From Silene noctiflora (taxonomy: Eukaryota > Streptophyta > Magnoliopsida > Caryophyllales > Caryophyllaceae), in assembly GCA_009801015.1 (NCBI GenBank), contig VHZZ01001582.1, positions 120,073-145,060 of the forward strand: a stretch of DNA of 24,988 nucleotides, in the 5' to 3' direction. Positions 11,004-20,691 of the stretch are shown here, piece after piece. Numbering within the stretch: the first letter of the stretch is position 1; every line of letters starts with the position of its first letter. The notes beneath the pieces are model-generated. The model was not told the DNA's origin. It searched no databases and saw only the letters and a list, made by a program, of their open reading frames with translations. Position numbers and translations under genes: made by a program.

Positions 11004-11174
11004 TTAAGGTGTCAAATCTACCACCGAAGTCGCAGTGTTAGAAGCTCCGCCATCAAAGTTGCGTGCAATCCTCCGAGAAGACGTACTTGAGCTACTACTC
11101 CTCGTATTGTAGCCAGTAATTATCCCGGGGCTACACCCCTCTATTATACCAAAAACAAAAGTATATAAAAACGT
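11004..11174 (-). other. Orphan open frame resembling a C-terminal exon
   Basis: Fifty-six codons follow an in-frame TGA and end in TAA at 11004. The product is Gly/Ser-rich (GCSPGIITGYNTRSSSSS) and ends RNFDGGASNTATSVVDLTP. Composition is richer in G+C than the surroundings, and the run of Ser and Arg codons looks coding. A possible splice acceptor (TATAATAG, T-rich before it) lies near 11140, which would make this the last exon of a gene. No upstream exon with matching character was found before DPH7, and I do not recognise the protein. It may be a captured or relict exon, or chance. Confidence 0.25.
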
Positions 11175-11927
11175 TCATTTATTCTAATAATTTAGTGTCT
11201 AACCAATAAAAGAATTGTCTCACAATGTAAGACGGTTCTTTGACAAGACACAAATGAAGCGAGCCTCTAACATATGTGAAATTCAACTTGTTAACTTTGA
11301 ACCCAAAAGACTTTATAAAACTTGTCATCTTATTGTATGATCCTCTTATATTATCCTTATTTTTGTTTGCATAACTTTTGTGATCATAACTAGAATTGAT
11401 CAAATTCGTTTATCAATATGCCACAGTTTTTCGGCCTCATAGGTGACATTGCCCATACCCTCGTAGAGATTGGCTCACTTGGTAAAATATTAATTACTCC
11501 GTAATAATTTCCAAGTTGGTAGAGCAAACTCTTCGGGGAATAACCGACTTGAGATAATGTCATCTTGATCAAAGGTTCTCACCTCGGAAAAACAGTGACC
11601 AACAGAGTTTACATGATTTGAAAACCATCACAAATATGTTTACCCAATACACAAGAAAAATAATTGTAGATGCCCGCAGTTATCCAGAAAATAGTACAGG
11701 GTAAGTGTCAATGTCTAATAATCAGATACTGCATCAAAGTGTTACATTATTATTCAAAATGAAGGATTTGTGTCATATTCACCTTGTCTAAATCATACTA
11801 AAATACGAGACGTATCCAGACAGGTTATTGGCCTCACTGGTGACCAAAGAACCGTGGGGTAACCTTCAAAGACTAGCCTCACAAACATGATCTTCAGTTT
11901 TTCACAATCCAATAAGACAATAAGTCC

Positions 11928-11946
11928 CTCTCTCTCTCTCTCTCTC
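11928..11946. repeat. CT microsatellite
   Basis: A pure run of about nine and a half CT units in the intergenic region between the membrane-protein gene and DPH7. It is a length-variable simple repeat with no gene attached. Confidence 0.9.
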
Positions 11947-12527
11947 AAATTATCAGCTTTTGAATTTCAGTATAAAAATCAAATAAAACACCTCTCCTAT
12001 GTAGACTTTTCAGTAATATCCATTACCACATGGAGTCAGGGCTTATGATAAGATCAGGATTATAGAATAAGACCGACTTATCCTCTCGTTGATTAAACAC
12101 TCGGTTATTGCTATCCACAAATGAGGCATTTAAGGATTATTGTAAAGTGTTTAACGGTCTTACATAATAATTATTGGAAATTGTTTTTCCTAGTTTTTTA
12201 TGATTCTATTTAAACTATCGATTTCATTTAGAAGTAGAAACAACAAAAATGGCCATACCCGCTAAAATCTTAATGGTGAGGAAAAGATAAAAGCAGTTTT
12301 TCCTTGCTCCATAGAGATCACAACAAAGAATCCATGTCTAGGAGAGGGAAAACCTAACATTGTAGTACAACAAAAGCATCTCTAGCGCAGTCACAAATAC
12401 AATGATAGAAACAAAGAAAAGAGACAATATTAAAGAGTTGGTTCCAACTCATACCTAATAATTCCAGAACGTGAAGAATTTCTGATATGCCAGAAATAAT
12501 CCAGTTTCTGAGGAATAATACAGGCCT

Positions 12528-14173
12528 TCAACTGAGTAAATCAGCCTTAGGAATCCAAACACGAACCATTCGGTCATAAAACGAGCAAGTAGCCACTAAA
12601 TTATTTGTTGTTTCGCCTTCCTGACCCAACTGCGACCTCTGCCAATCTGCTCCATAAGCAAGTGACCCATGCTCGTTGTATGTCTCAATGACCTCAGGGT
12701 TACCATCGCTCAATTTCACAATGGCAAATCCATTATGCATACAAGCTGTCAAAACCAGGTCTTTGATAGAAGGATGGTACTTAATCCTCCAAACTCCTCC
12801 CCCTAAACAAACAGAAGTCTCATTCATGGGCTTAGAAATCGATCTCACATCCCATACTCTCAAGTGCTCGTCATAGCTACCCGTAAGTAAAGCATATGGG
12901 TCATTAGGGTTCTTGACAATGCAACAAATGCCCATGTTGTGGGCCTTTGAATTCTGAAATGCTGGCATTGTGGGGCCCTCTCTCAAATCCCAACCTCGGA
13001 ATTTGCAATCATCCGACCCTGTATACACTACAGATGGCTGGTGAGGGTCGAAGGAAGCTGCCCACACCTCAAAGTCGTGAGCTTTCCATTGTTGGTCTTC
13101 ACTGAGTTGGGATTCAGTGAGTGATGTGATAGAAACGGAACCATCTGAAAGACCAACAGCTAATGAAGTGCCCAGGGGATTCCAGTCTAAGCAAAGGCAC
13201 ATTGAAGAACTGATATGAATGTCAGTGGTCTGTTTTAGTACTACGCCTGCATAAGTAAACATAAGTGGCTTTAGACAATCAAGATAAACTGGTACACGAT
13301 TGCATCTATTACACGTATTCAAGAAGAAAATATATAATTGTTTGCTTAACCCAGAGAATAACTAGATGAACTATCAGCCAGGACAACCACTTCATTTTAG
13401 AGCAAAATTAAACTTCTCAATCTGCATTAATTTTAAAAAAAAAAATCTCCTAACAATAGCATTACTCTCGTGTCTCAAGGGATTCCGCAAATGGCAGGGT
13501 TAAGGGGATGAAATGTATGGAGCTTACACGTGTTTTTAACCACATGCAGGTCTGAATGACCTCGTAATTAATTAAAATTGTGTCAAAATCACATTTAATG
13601 GCTACTACACAATGAATAAAACAAAATAAAAGGCAGCCATTACTGTGGAGTAATTTTGAGGACCATTCCCCACATACACTAGGCAAAGAGTTAACCTTCA
13701 TATCTCCGACAAATATCCAGCTTAAGCCAAGGATCCAGTAAGCCACAAGCTTGTTTTGATTGTTTTGATGCACATTAACACATGGATAAAAGCATAATTC
13801 ACCAGCAGCGCAGAAAACTGTAAGGCGAAAAGCACATCAAACCTGTGGATCCTAGTTCATCTGAAGAACGCTGTAAGCCGTGGATTCTCAAACACCCAGC
13901 AGCATCTGCTTGAGCAATCAAAGGACTCACCGCAGCGCCCCTAACAGGACTCCACTTAATATCAAAGATACCAGAAGTTTCAACAAAACAAACTCTATCA
14001 AGAGCACTAGTAACAGCATTGACATCAAACAAGGATATGCTCCCTGACCGACTTGGCTGATCACCCTCCTGTAGGGTATAAGTACAAGCAGCTAGAATAT
14101 TCTGAAACCCATCATGCGGGCAGAACTCAACAACATCAGCATTGCCATCTAGATAACATTGTGCAATCTCCAT
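12528..14173 (-). CDS. DPH7: Diphthine methyltransferase-like WD40 protein DPH7
   Basis: Two exons on the minus strand (14173-13843 and 13246-12528) join across a 596-bp GT-AG intron to encode 349 residues. ATG 14173 is supported by an in-frame TAG 15 bases upstream and a G after the ATG. DPH7 (WDR85 in animals) removes a methyl ester from methylated diphthine on translation factor eEF2, the step before final amidation to diphthamide, in the cytosol. The sequence shows WD40 repeats over the whole length: DVVEFCPHDG at the N terminus, GIFDIKWSP, LCLDWNPLGTSLAVG, TGSDDCKFRGWDLR, LLTGSYDEHLRVWDVR, SVCLGGGVWRIKYHP and ATCSFYDRMVRVW. The YDEHLRVWD and CLGGGVWRI words are the best family marks. Length fits plant homologues. 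A broken partial copy of its 5' end lies upstream at 15661-16055. Confidence 0.93.
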
Positions 14174-14681
14174 GGGAGGAAGTTCCTAGCTAAGCCTGTG
14201 ACTTATTTTCAGCTGGGAATTTCATCAAACATGTGGTGTGCATAAGTACAAAATGTAACATATAACACACTTTAGTTCATCATAAGCATAGGGAAATGTC
14301 ATCTTACCAGTTATTATTCCGAAATGCGCAATAAATCGAACCCGAGATTACTTGATAACTAAATGTTGTTTCCGGATAATCGTGAGGAAAGAGCTGCAGT
14401 GTCAAATGGATCAACAATTCAACATTTAACTAGAACAAAAACAGTGTCTAATTTTACTACTCCCAATCCAAACAATTATACACACTTTCTTTTTATGCGT
14501 CAAACTTTGTAAACTCTGACCGTAATTATCGAACGGAATTATTTTTTCACATACAGATTTTAACCTAAAATCGAATCTAATGGATCTAAATACTTGAATA
14601 ATGGATTGAAATTCTCCGATTGGTGAAAGAATTTAGTCGTTTTTAACAATTATTAATATGTTTAGTTTTTAACGATTGTTA
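14174..14681. other. 5' flank of DPH7
   Basis: This contains the DPH7 leader and presumed promoter on the minus strand. No clear TATA box was seen. Two parts, about 14174-14275 and 14363-14490, are repeated in diverged form at 15951-16055 and 15661-15790. Beyond about 14490 the similarity stops and AT-rich sequence of unknown origin follows. Confidence 0.5.
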
Positions 14682-14942
14682 TCAATTAGAATAATGCGGG
14701 GTGCTTTGTTGTACTTCGTAGCTGTTGTTTTTCTCATCGCGAGTCAAATACTTTAGTGGTTTATCCGACATTTTTAGGGAATGCTTCAAATGTGACGCAG
14801 TGATGGCAATGGTAAACCAAGAATGGTTGGAAAAACTACAGTTAGCGTGTATATGAATATATGATTGAGCAATCAAAGCTCCGAAACCGGCGCCACCAAT
14901 GTAAAGGGTGAATATGATGAATAGGTATAGTCTAGTTAGCAT
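14682..14942 (-). CDS. Possible small secreted or membrane protein, unrecognised
   Basis: An 86-codon open frame with a real ATG (14942-14940). Its first 25 residues are hydrophobic (LYLFIIFTLYIGGAGFGALI), as in a signal anchor or signal peptide, followed by NCS and NHS glycosylation sequons and a polar tail. No family is recognised. It lies between the DPH7 promoter and the permuted DPH7 copy, a rearranged zone, and no promoter or neighbour supports it. It could be a relict exon or chance in AT-rich DNA. Confidence 0.18.
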   Translation of the reverse strand: MLTRLYLFIIFTLYIGGAGFGALIAQSYIHIHANCSFSNHSWFTIAITASHLKHSLKMSDKPLKYLTRDEKNNSYEVQQSTPHYSN

Positions 14943-15239
14943 GTTCTCTTCTTAATTGAGCACTTTGCTGAATAGGCAGAGAGCAGGGGAGGGGGAGAAG
15001 CGTGCTCGGGAGGGAAGGCCTGACAAGGGTAGCGGGTCGACCGGAGTACGTTGGACGGAGTGGGTTATTGAAGGAATGGGGAAAAATAATAAGGGTAAAA
15101 TTATAAAAGACGTATGTGAAAAAGCACGTCCTTTATCGAAAAATATGTTGAATATGTAAAGAAGAATTAATCTCCCACATTTAAAAAATTACACAAATTG
15201 TCAAGTTTATGATTACCGCTTAGTAGAAATTTTTCAACT
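14943..15239. other. Purine-rich and AT-rich spacer
   Basis: About 14977-15050 is rich in GGGAG and CGGAG words, then AT-rich sequence follows. The part near 15085-15120 (GGGTAAAATTATAAAAGACG) weakly resembles 685-735, so both may be scraps of one dispersed repeat. No gene is supported. Confidence 0.35.
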
Positions 15240-15660
15240 TCAGGAGGTGGTGGCGTTGGGGTTGGCGTGATACTGTCCCACTAACCCTAAACCTGCCAGG
15301 CCGCTTGCCCGGTGTTGCCTTAACTAAAGGGGTTATTTCCGTGTTTCTCCCCTCGAAGCGTTTACTAGAGAACCCGAAATAATAAGAAAACACTTGCCCC
15401 CATCACGTACAATCCCAACAGTGGGCTTTAAGGAGATGGTTTGCAGGGCAGTAAGCTTATACGTGTTGTGGGCCGCTGGTGCCTCGCCTCTCCCCCACCT
15501 CCACTCTTTTTTGGCTTGTATACCAGTTTCTAGTCTCGTCGTAGCCAACATAAGGAAATGAGCGTTTTAAAATCGAGGCTACTGATCACAACTCGCTAGT
15601 CCCTCAATGGGTCCTGCTTTATGCAACCTTACGTCCTTACCCATACACTCGATATTACAA
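15240..15660. other. GC-rich island, possibly organelle-derived
   Basis: G+C is visibly higher here than on both sides (words such as GGCCGCTTGCCCGG and GGGCCGCTGGTGCC). Texture resembles plant mitochondrial non-coding DNA: mixed composition, few A/T runs, and no nuclear repeat signature. A minus-strand open frame of 72 codons (15333-15551) has no recognisable domain. The island is inserted between two pieces of duplicated DPH7 5' flank. The organellar origin is a guess from composition, not from a recognised gene. Confidence 0.3.
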
Positions 15661-16055
15661 ATGTGGTTTCCGGATAATAGTAATGAACTAATGATAAATG
15701 GCAATGTAAAATGGATCAACAATTCAACACTAACTAGAAAAAAAAAAAACGATGTCTAGTATAACTACTCCCTAAAATCAAGCACAATATTCTTAGGCTG
15801 GCCATTATGCTTACTGACCGACTCGGTTTATCACCCTCCTATAGGCTTTAAGTACAGGCAACTAGAATATTCCACAGCCCGTCATACGAGCAGAACTCAA
15901 CAACATCAGCATTGCCATCAAGATAACACTGCCTAATATTGATTGTAGACGAATCCTAGATAAGCCCGTGGCTTTTATTTTCACCTGGCCATTTCGACAA
16001 ACAGGTGAAGTGCGTAAGTAAAGAATGCAACATACAAGCACAAGGATTTATCGTA
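15661..16055 (-). pseudogene. Permuted partial copy of the DPH7 5' end
   Basis: 15816-15950 is a diverged copy of the first 45 codons of DPH7 exon 1 (parent 14036-14171). Translation keeps QCYLDGNADVVEFC and EGD-PSRS but contains in-frame stops and has lost the ATG. 15951-16055 copies the DPH7 leader (parent 14172-14275), and 15661-15790 copies its more distal flank (parent 14363-14490). In the parent the distal flank lies beyond the leader; in the copy it lies on the opposite side, next to the coding end. The order is therefore circularly permuted, as expected from a tandem array that later lost pieces. It cannot encode a WD40 protein. Confidence 0.85.
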
Positions 16056-16229
16056 CAACGGTTTGTAAGTTAATCATGAATAACCAAATTTATATAAAAC
16101 CTAATTGCGCCATATCAGGAAACCTCGATACATTGATCAAATAAAACCAAAATTGAAAGTTTTAACTTAAATCGCGTTTCAAGTAAATTAATTACTCTTA
16201 ATTAAAAATTAAAATCCAATAAAGAAAAT
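16056..16229. other. AT-rich spacer downstream of U4
   Basis: Between the DPH7 copy and the U4 3' box. AT-rich, with no gene or repeat recognised. Confidence 0.5.
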
Positions 16230-16244
16230 TTAAACTGAGAATTG
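16230..16244 (-). terminator. snRNA 3' box of U4
   Basis: The minus strand reads CAATTCTCAGTTTAA, an exact fit to the plant polymerase II snRNA 3' end signal CA(N)3-10AGTNNAA. It starts two bases after the proposed RNA 3' end. Confidence 0.82.
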
Positions 16245-16245
16245 T

Positions 16246-16402
16246 AGGGCTTTACCCTCTGACGAGGGAGCCCTTCCAGAAATTCTCGACGGCCAAGGTC
16301 AAGCCCAGGCCGAAGAGGGGGTTTGGAAATAGTTTTCAACCAGCAATTGACGCGCCTCGGTTAGTACCTCACTAGCTGCGTCATTGCCCCAAGCGCAAAG
16401 AT
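16246..16402 (-). ncRNA. U4: U4 spliceosomal snRNA
   Basis: The minus strand from 16402 begins ATCTTTGCGCTTGGGGCAAT, the 5' end of plant U4 that pairs with U6. It continues with GTGAGGT and CTAACCGAGGCGCGT (the 5' stem-loop, which binds the 15.5K protein), then TTGCTGGTTGAAAACTATTT and CCAAACCCCCTCTT. The Sm site reads AATTTCTGG; the usual run of T is broken by one C. A terminal hairpin (CCCTC-GTCA-GAGGG inside AGGGCT/AGCCCT) closes the 3' end. Length is about 157, close to plant U4. It acts in the nucleus in the U4/U6.U5 tri-snRNP, holding U6 inactive until spliceosome activation. USE, TATA box and 3' box are all in place, so it looks like a working polymerase II gene. Confidence 0.93.
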
Positions 16403-16426
16403 GGTTTGAGCGATAGGCTTCCTTCA

Positions 16427-16435
16427 CTTTTTATA
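16427..16435 (-). promoter_or_regulatory. TATA box of U4
   Basis: TATAAAAAG on the minus strand begins 33 bases before the U4 5' end. The gap to the USE is 32 bases, the wide spacing that directs RNA polymerase II rather than III in plant snRNA genes. Confidence 0.88.
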
Positions 16436-16467
16436 CAAGAACTAGTAAGTTAATTCTCTATTCTGGA

Positions 16468-16478
16468 CGATGTGGGAC
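16468..16478 (-). promoter_or_regulatory. Upstream sequence element (USE) of U4
   Basis: The minus strand reads GTCCCACATCG, an exact match to the plant snRNA element RTCCCACATCG, at about -66 to -76 relative to the RNA start. Confidence 0.92.
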
Positions 16479-16479
16479 T

Positions 16480-17509
16480 TATAGTTGCATCTAAAACCCG
16501 TATTATTTGTTTGATGTATACAGTATACTGCTGATACCAATTACCAATGCGTCAAATGTCACAAATTAAGTGTCCGCTATAATTGTAAAGATTTAGATGA
16601 TGGGCTCTCCACTTAATTTGTTTTTAATGAATGCTCACGCTGAGTTTAAAACGATTGTAGGATTGTATGCATAAGTTTCTCGCATCAACTTTATTTTATC
16701 TTTGAAAAATATTGAACGTTACAATCAAAATCAAATTTATGGGATTATTTTTATCGAGTCCAAAGAACAACTACACGGTAAAAATTACTATATACTTCCC
16801 ATGCTTTATTTAATTCTTTACGCTTATTTTTTTTACAATAATCACAAGTGAGGAAATTTTTTTAATACAACTTCTAATATATAAAATAAAAGATAGTCAT
16901 GTGAAATATGTTGTTTAAATTGTGTTACCGAGTTCATTATGAATATCAAACTTCTATAATTTTTAGTAATACGGAATATGTAACTACATATATGAACAAA
17001 AAAATGAGCATCGATACCGTTATAAAACAAACGTGAATAATTCAATGGAACGAGGAAAGTACTAATTAATACAAAATATTCCCGTCTTTTTCTTTTGTGA
17101 CTTTTCTAAATTATTAAGGTTCAATTGAATTGAATTTGTATCTTCAAAATGAGATTTAGGTTGAATTCGGTTGCTCCCTTAATTCATGAGATTCTAAAAT
17201 CTCATAAATAAATTATATTATAATCAAGACTACCTTAAAGCAAGTTCATTTTGTAAGATGTTTTGTTGACTCGTTTTTTACAAAACTCCTTTATATTGGA
17301 CTTATCCAAATTAATAAATTACCCCCTAAAATACGATGAAGTTTTTTTAATGATGTATTAGTATTTACAAAGTGAAATTACGTGAACTGAGTTAATTCAA
17401 CCAAACAAAATATGGGAACTTAATTCATGGAATATTGAACTCCTTTATGGCAACAAAATATGCTATGTAAATTCCATGTGAATTTATATAGAAATTAAAA
17501 TTGTGTGAA
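16480..17509. other. AT-rich intergenic DNA
   Basis: No gene seen. The segment at about 16688-16760 (TTTATCTTTGAAAAATATT, CAATCAAAATCAAATTTATG) has a diverged partner at about 18254-18330, in the same orientation, so this is a dispersed repeat flanking the second Helitron on both sides. A 67-codon minus-strand open frame at 16842-17045 has no support. Confidence 0.45.
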
Positions 17510-18127
17510 TCCCTTATATACTAAAAGAATAGGTGAACTAATGAAATTTTTCCTCCAAAAATCATCTTTTTAATTAAATAAGCTATTGATAATTTGACAT
17601 TAAATTTTACCAATTGATTGATTAAACAATCATCTTTTTTTTAAATTCCCAGGCTAGAGTTAATAATTATAATGTATTTCATTATAATTATTATTTTTTT
17701 ATCAAAATTAATCTTTTTATCAAATTATATAATTTTCACAGAATTCTAACTATAAACTTTTAATTAAAATATAAATGGTATAAAACTATAAACTGCTAAT
17801 CTTTCATTATTTCTTTCATTTGAGAATGACTTGACTTATAGTACGTATAAATAAAACTATGAATCGTTTTTATTACTTTCATGACAAGATAAAGTGAGAG
17901 AGTTTATAAATTAGAATCATTAGGCTTTATGATATATATTTTCTTTTTTTAAAATACATTTCAACAAATTATTTAATTCTCTTTGATTAATTTTTGATTT
18001 TTTTTCCGCAAAAAAATACCATAGCAAGAAAAATAAACAATTAATTAGATAGCACTATTATTTAAATATTTTATTAAAAATATAAAATTATATATACCGT
18101 GCATTTATTGCACGAGTTCTAAACTAA
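17510..18127 (+). mobile_element. Non-autonomous Helitron, copy 2
   Basis: A 618-bp AT-rich element. It begins TCCCTTATATACTAAAAG directly after an A at 17509. It ends in CTAA (18124-18127) followed by T. Ten bases or so before the end is a perfect 6-bp hairpin, CGTGCA-TTTAT-TGCACG (18098-18114). These are the three structural marks of Helitrons. It has no open frame and so is non-autonomous. The ends match copy 1 at 875-1517. Both copies point the same way. Confidence 0.8.
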
Positions 18128-18345
18128 TTATAGATTAACACATGAATATATATGAACCAAACGATACCTTTTTTCTTATAATTTTCTTAATTCTTACATA
18201 GGCAGCTATATTTCAACATTTATAACTTTCTTAACTCTTACATTGCCATCTTTATTTCATCTTTAAAAACTAGGAGTATTTGACAATACAATCAAAAACA
18301 CATTTATGTGTATTTTTATGAGATTCGGGACCTCTTCCTTTAGAT
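18128..18345. other. AT-rich spacer with dispersed-repeat fragment
   Basis: Contains the partner (about 18254-18330) of the repeat at 16688-16760. No gene is recognised. Confidence 0.4.
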
Positions 18346-18490
18346 TTAATTTCAGCTCATTTCAGTTCAGTTTAGCTCATTTTGGTTCAGCGTAATTCAA
18401 TTCAGTTCAGCTTTTCTCTTCCCAAATTAACTCTTTACTTCAGTTCAATTCAGATCAGCTCCTTTAAGTTCAGTTCAGACGGTTTCAGTC
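18346..18490. repeat. Degenerate TTCAGTTCAGY repeat
   Basis: Words of the form TTCAGTTCAG, TTCAGCTCA and TTCAATTCAG recur about a dozen times with short interruptions. This is a degenerate simple-sequence array of roughly 5-bp periodicity (TTCAG). There is no coding capacity and no known role. Confidence 0.75.
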
Positions 18491-20689
18491 CAAAAATACA
18501 TGGCCTAAAAATAAACAGAGTATATGACAAAGGTTGCTGAACAAATGAAGGTCGTGTCTTCAACTAGAAAAATAGTGTAACACCCTTAATTTTCGGTTAA
18601 AACTTACAAATATTAACTATAGAGAGATGAATATACAAATGAGGTCTCATCCTCACTGAGTAAAGACACAAATTTGGGCTCCAGATATTTAATTTATATG
18701 GTTGTAATAAGATTTGGGATATAGATGGTGATTGTGGGGTTTCAGACGGTACTCGGAGAATGGTCCGAGACTGGAAGACAATTTTAATGGTAGTTTTTCT
18801 TTATGAGGGTGTGGTGGTCGTTGGGTTATTGAAGAGTTATGAACGATAAACACCTAAGAGGGGGAGAGGGTGAATTACAGGTACCTTTTAAAAAAATCTC
18901 AATTACTTGGTTAGGTGTTAACACAAGTAAAATTGTTTAGTATACTTGAGAGACTTAATAGATTATAAGTTCACATGAGTTACAGCAGGTCTGAGCAACA
19001 TCATAGATGACTGTTGCACATAACTGACAACGAGATTGATAACTAAAAGTGCAATAATATAAGAATGTGAAAGTAAATAAACAAACAAGACGATGTTTAA
19101 AAAATTGGTTTGGCTCCTACTCCGTAGTCTACGTCCAACCGTTATTTTTTTGCTTGTTTAGAAATTTACTCAAACTTAACTAAACCATTACAATAGAAAT
19201 AACTACGTCAACCAACCCCGGTTGCAACTCAAACTTAAAGTTACTCGGCTTCAAGAGTTTGTAAGTTCTATCTCACAGGTTTATAGAGTCAGAATCTCAG
19301 TGGTTCACTTAAGAACATGGAGATTACAATTAAGACTTAAACACGAGAATCATTGAACATACTCTTTATGCAACAGTGAAGCGAACTAATACTTGGAGAT
19401 TTAGTACCTTTGAAAACACGTGAAGACTTTTGGAAAACAGAAAAAAACGATTTCGCAAATGATTGAAGAACAAGGCTTTGAGTGCTAAAATGATTTGCAA
19501 GTGTTTTACAATAAATACTCTTAAAGTCTTGTCAATAAATGAGAATATAGAAGACTATTTATATGAAAAGAAGTGTATAAAAGTAAACCTCTAAAGTACT
19601 TCTTTATCCTATGGGTAAAAGGTTGTTAGATGTATTCTCATTTAAAGATGTTTAAAGAGTACAGTCAGTTTTGTAAGCTCAAGAAAAGATTTCAGCAACT
19701 CTTAAAAGTTTTTTTTTTTTTTTTTTTGGTTCAAATGAGCGAACTATGTCGCGTGTGAGACATAAATATTGAAATAATAAAGTAAAAAGTATAGTTCCTT
19801 AAGTTAGGGAGACATAATTCCCATTTTTAAGGAAAACAATTGTACTTTGTTGAGTTCAAAAGAGCTTAATTGTTTTCATATGATAAAGTGTTTTCCTCAA
19901 AAGACTTGCCTGTAAATTTCTGAAATAAAGATTGAAATGATTTTACACTTAAGATTTTTTTCTTTGAAAACTTATCTCCCACGGAATGTATCAGAAACCA
20001 TGGCGCAACGGTGCAGAACACTGTTGCACGGTTTTGCAATCACTATAGCAAAAGAGGATATGTTTAACTACCTCGTTTACAACATTCATCTTAGACTAGG
20101 GACTTTATTGACTTGCCTTCATCTTGATCATCTTTGAGCTTTTCTTTGAACAATCATTGGATGCTTCAATTTGCTAAACAATTTAACTAAGAAGCAAACA
20201 ATCAAATAACAACGAAACTTGGCATCATCACTAAAGTGTGTTCTAACAGTTACTTTCATGTAAGTAGTTGTTTCATTAGATGGGAAGCGTTTTACTACGA
20301 TAAGAGTGGGTAGTCTGATGTCTTTAGGGCGGGGAGAACTTAAAAGGGTGAGTGTTTGGCTAGTTTATGGTGGTTGTGTAGGGGGTTGTGGATGATTTAG
20401 GTAGGAAAGTTGGGGGATGGGTGCATTAAGGTTAGGGCAAAGATGAAAGTGGGCACGCGCATCGTTGGGTTGGCACGATACATAATTTATTTTAGTCTGA
20501 TACGAGATTGACACGACTCTGGCACGCCACGCCATGCGTTGGGCCGTGCCTGGGCCAAAGTTGGAGAAATAAGACATGCCTAATGTAAGCACTAAGCACG
20601 ACACGACACAACCCACTTGAACACAACACGTTTGGGCACATTCTAGATTAAAGCAAAGAATTGTTTGGCATACAAGGTTACCAATGCGC
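18491..20689. other. Repeat-like intergenic DNA, no gene recognised
   Basis: The stretch around 18852-18880 (CACCTAAGAGGGGGAGAGGG) resembles a word common at the edges of unclassified plant repeats. Sequence from there to about 20140 has repeat texture, including two GACTGTTGCAC/CACTGTTGCAC words (about 19010 and 20020), but no domain. A run of 19 T lies at 19709-19727. About 20450-20650 is richer in GC, with GCACGACACGACAC and GGGCCGTGCCTGGGCC words typical of a dispersed plant repeat. Short open frames at 19937-20137 and 20365-20691 have no support as genes. Confidence 0.4.
19709..19727. repeat. T19 homopolymer
   Basis: An uninterrupted run of 19 T. On the minus strand it is a poly-A run and could mark the tail of a retroposed copy, but no tRNA-like promoter boxes or gene body were recognised beside it. 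Confidence 0.85.
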
Positions 20690-20691
20690 AT

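Larger units (their letters stand above)
9691..12527. other. Intergenic region between the two host genes
   Basis: Mostly AT-rich DNA without a supported gene. It holds a CT microsatellite (11928-11946), one open frame with gene-like composition (11004-11174, listed separately), and words of the type AGACSGTCTTA at about 10906 and 11229 that also occur in intron 1 of the membrane-protein gene (about 9034), which suggests fragments of a dispersed repeat. The part next to 12527 should contain the 3' UTR of DPH7. No RNA gene was recognised. Confidence 0.5.

Noticed and set aside
13462-13773. 103-codon minus-strand open frame
   Set aside because: It falls inside the DPH7 intron and has no WD40 or other domain.
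15170-15182. CTCCCACATTT as another snRNA USE on the plus strand
   Set aside because: The last bases do not fit RTCCCACATCG, and no TATA box or snRNA body follows at the expected distance.
16262-16330. Minus-strand peptide NPLFGLGLTLAVENFWKG as a small protein gene
   Set aside because: The stretch lies inside the U4 snRNA and is explained by its conserved RNA sequence.
19709-19760. SINE on the minus strand with the T19 run as its tail
   Set aside because: No A-box or B-box in the right orientation and no target duplication were found.
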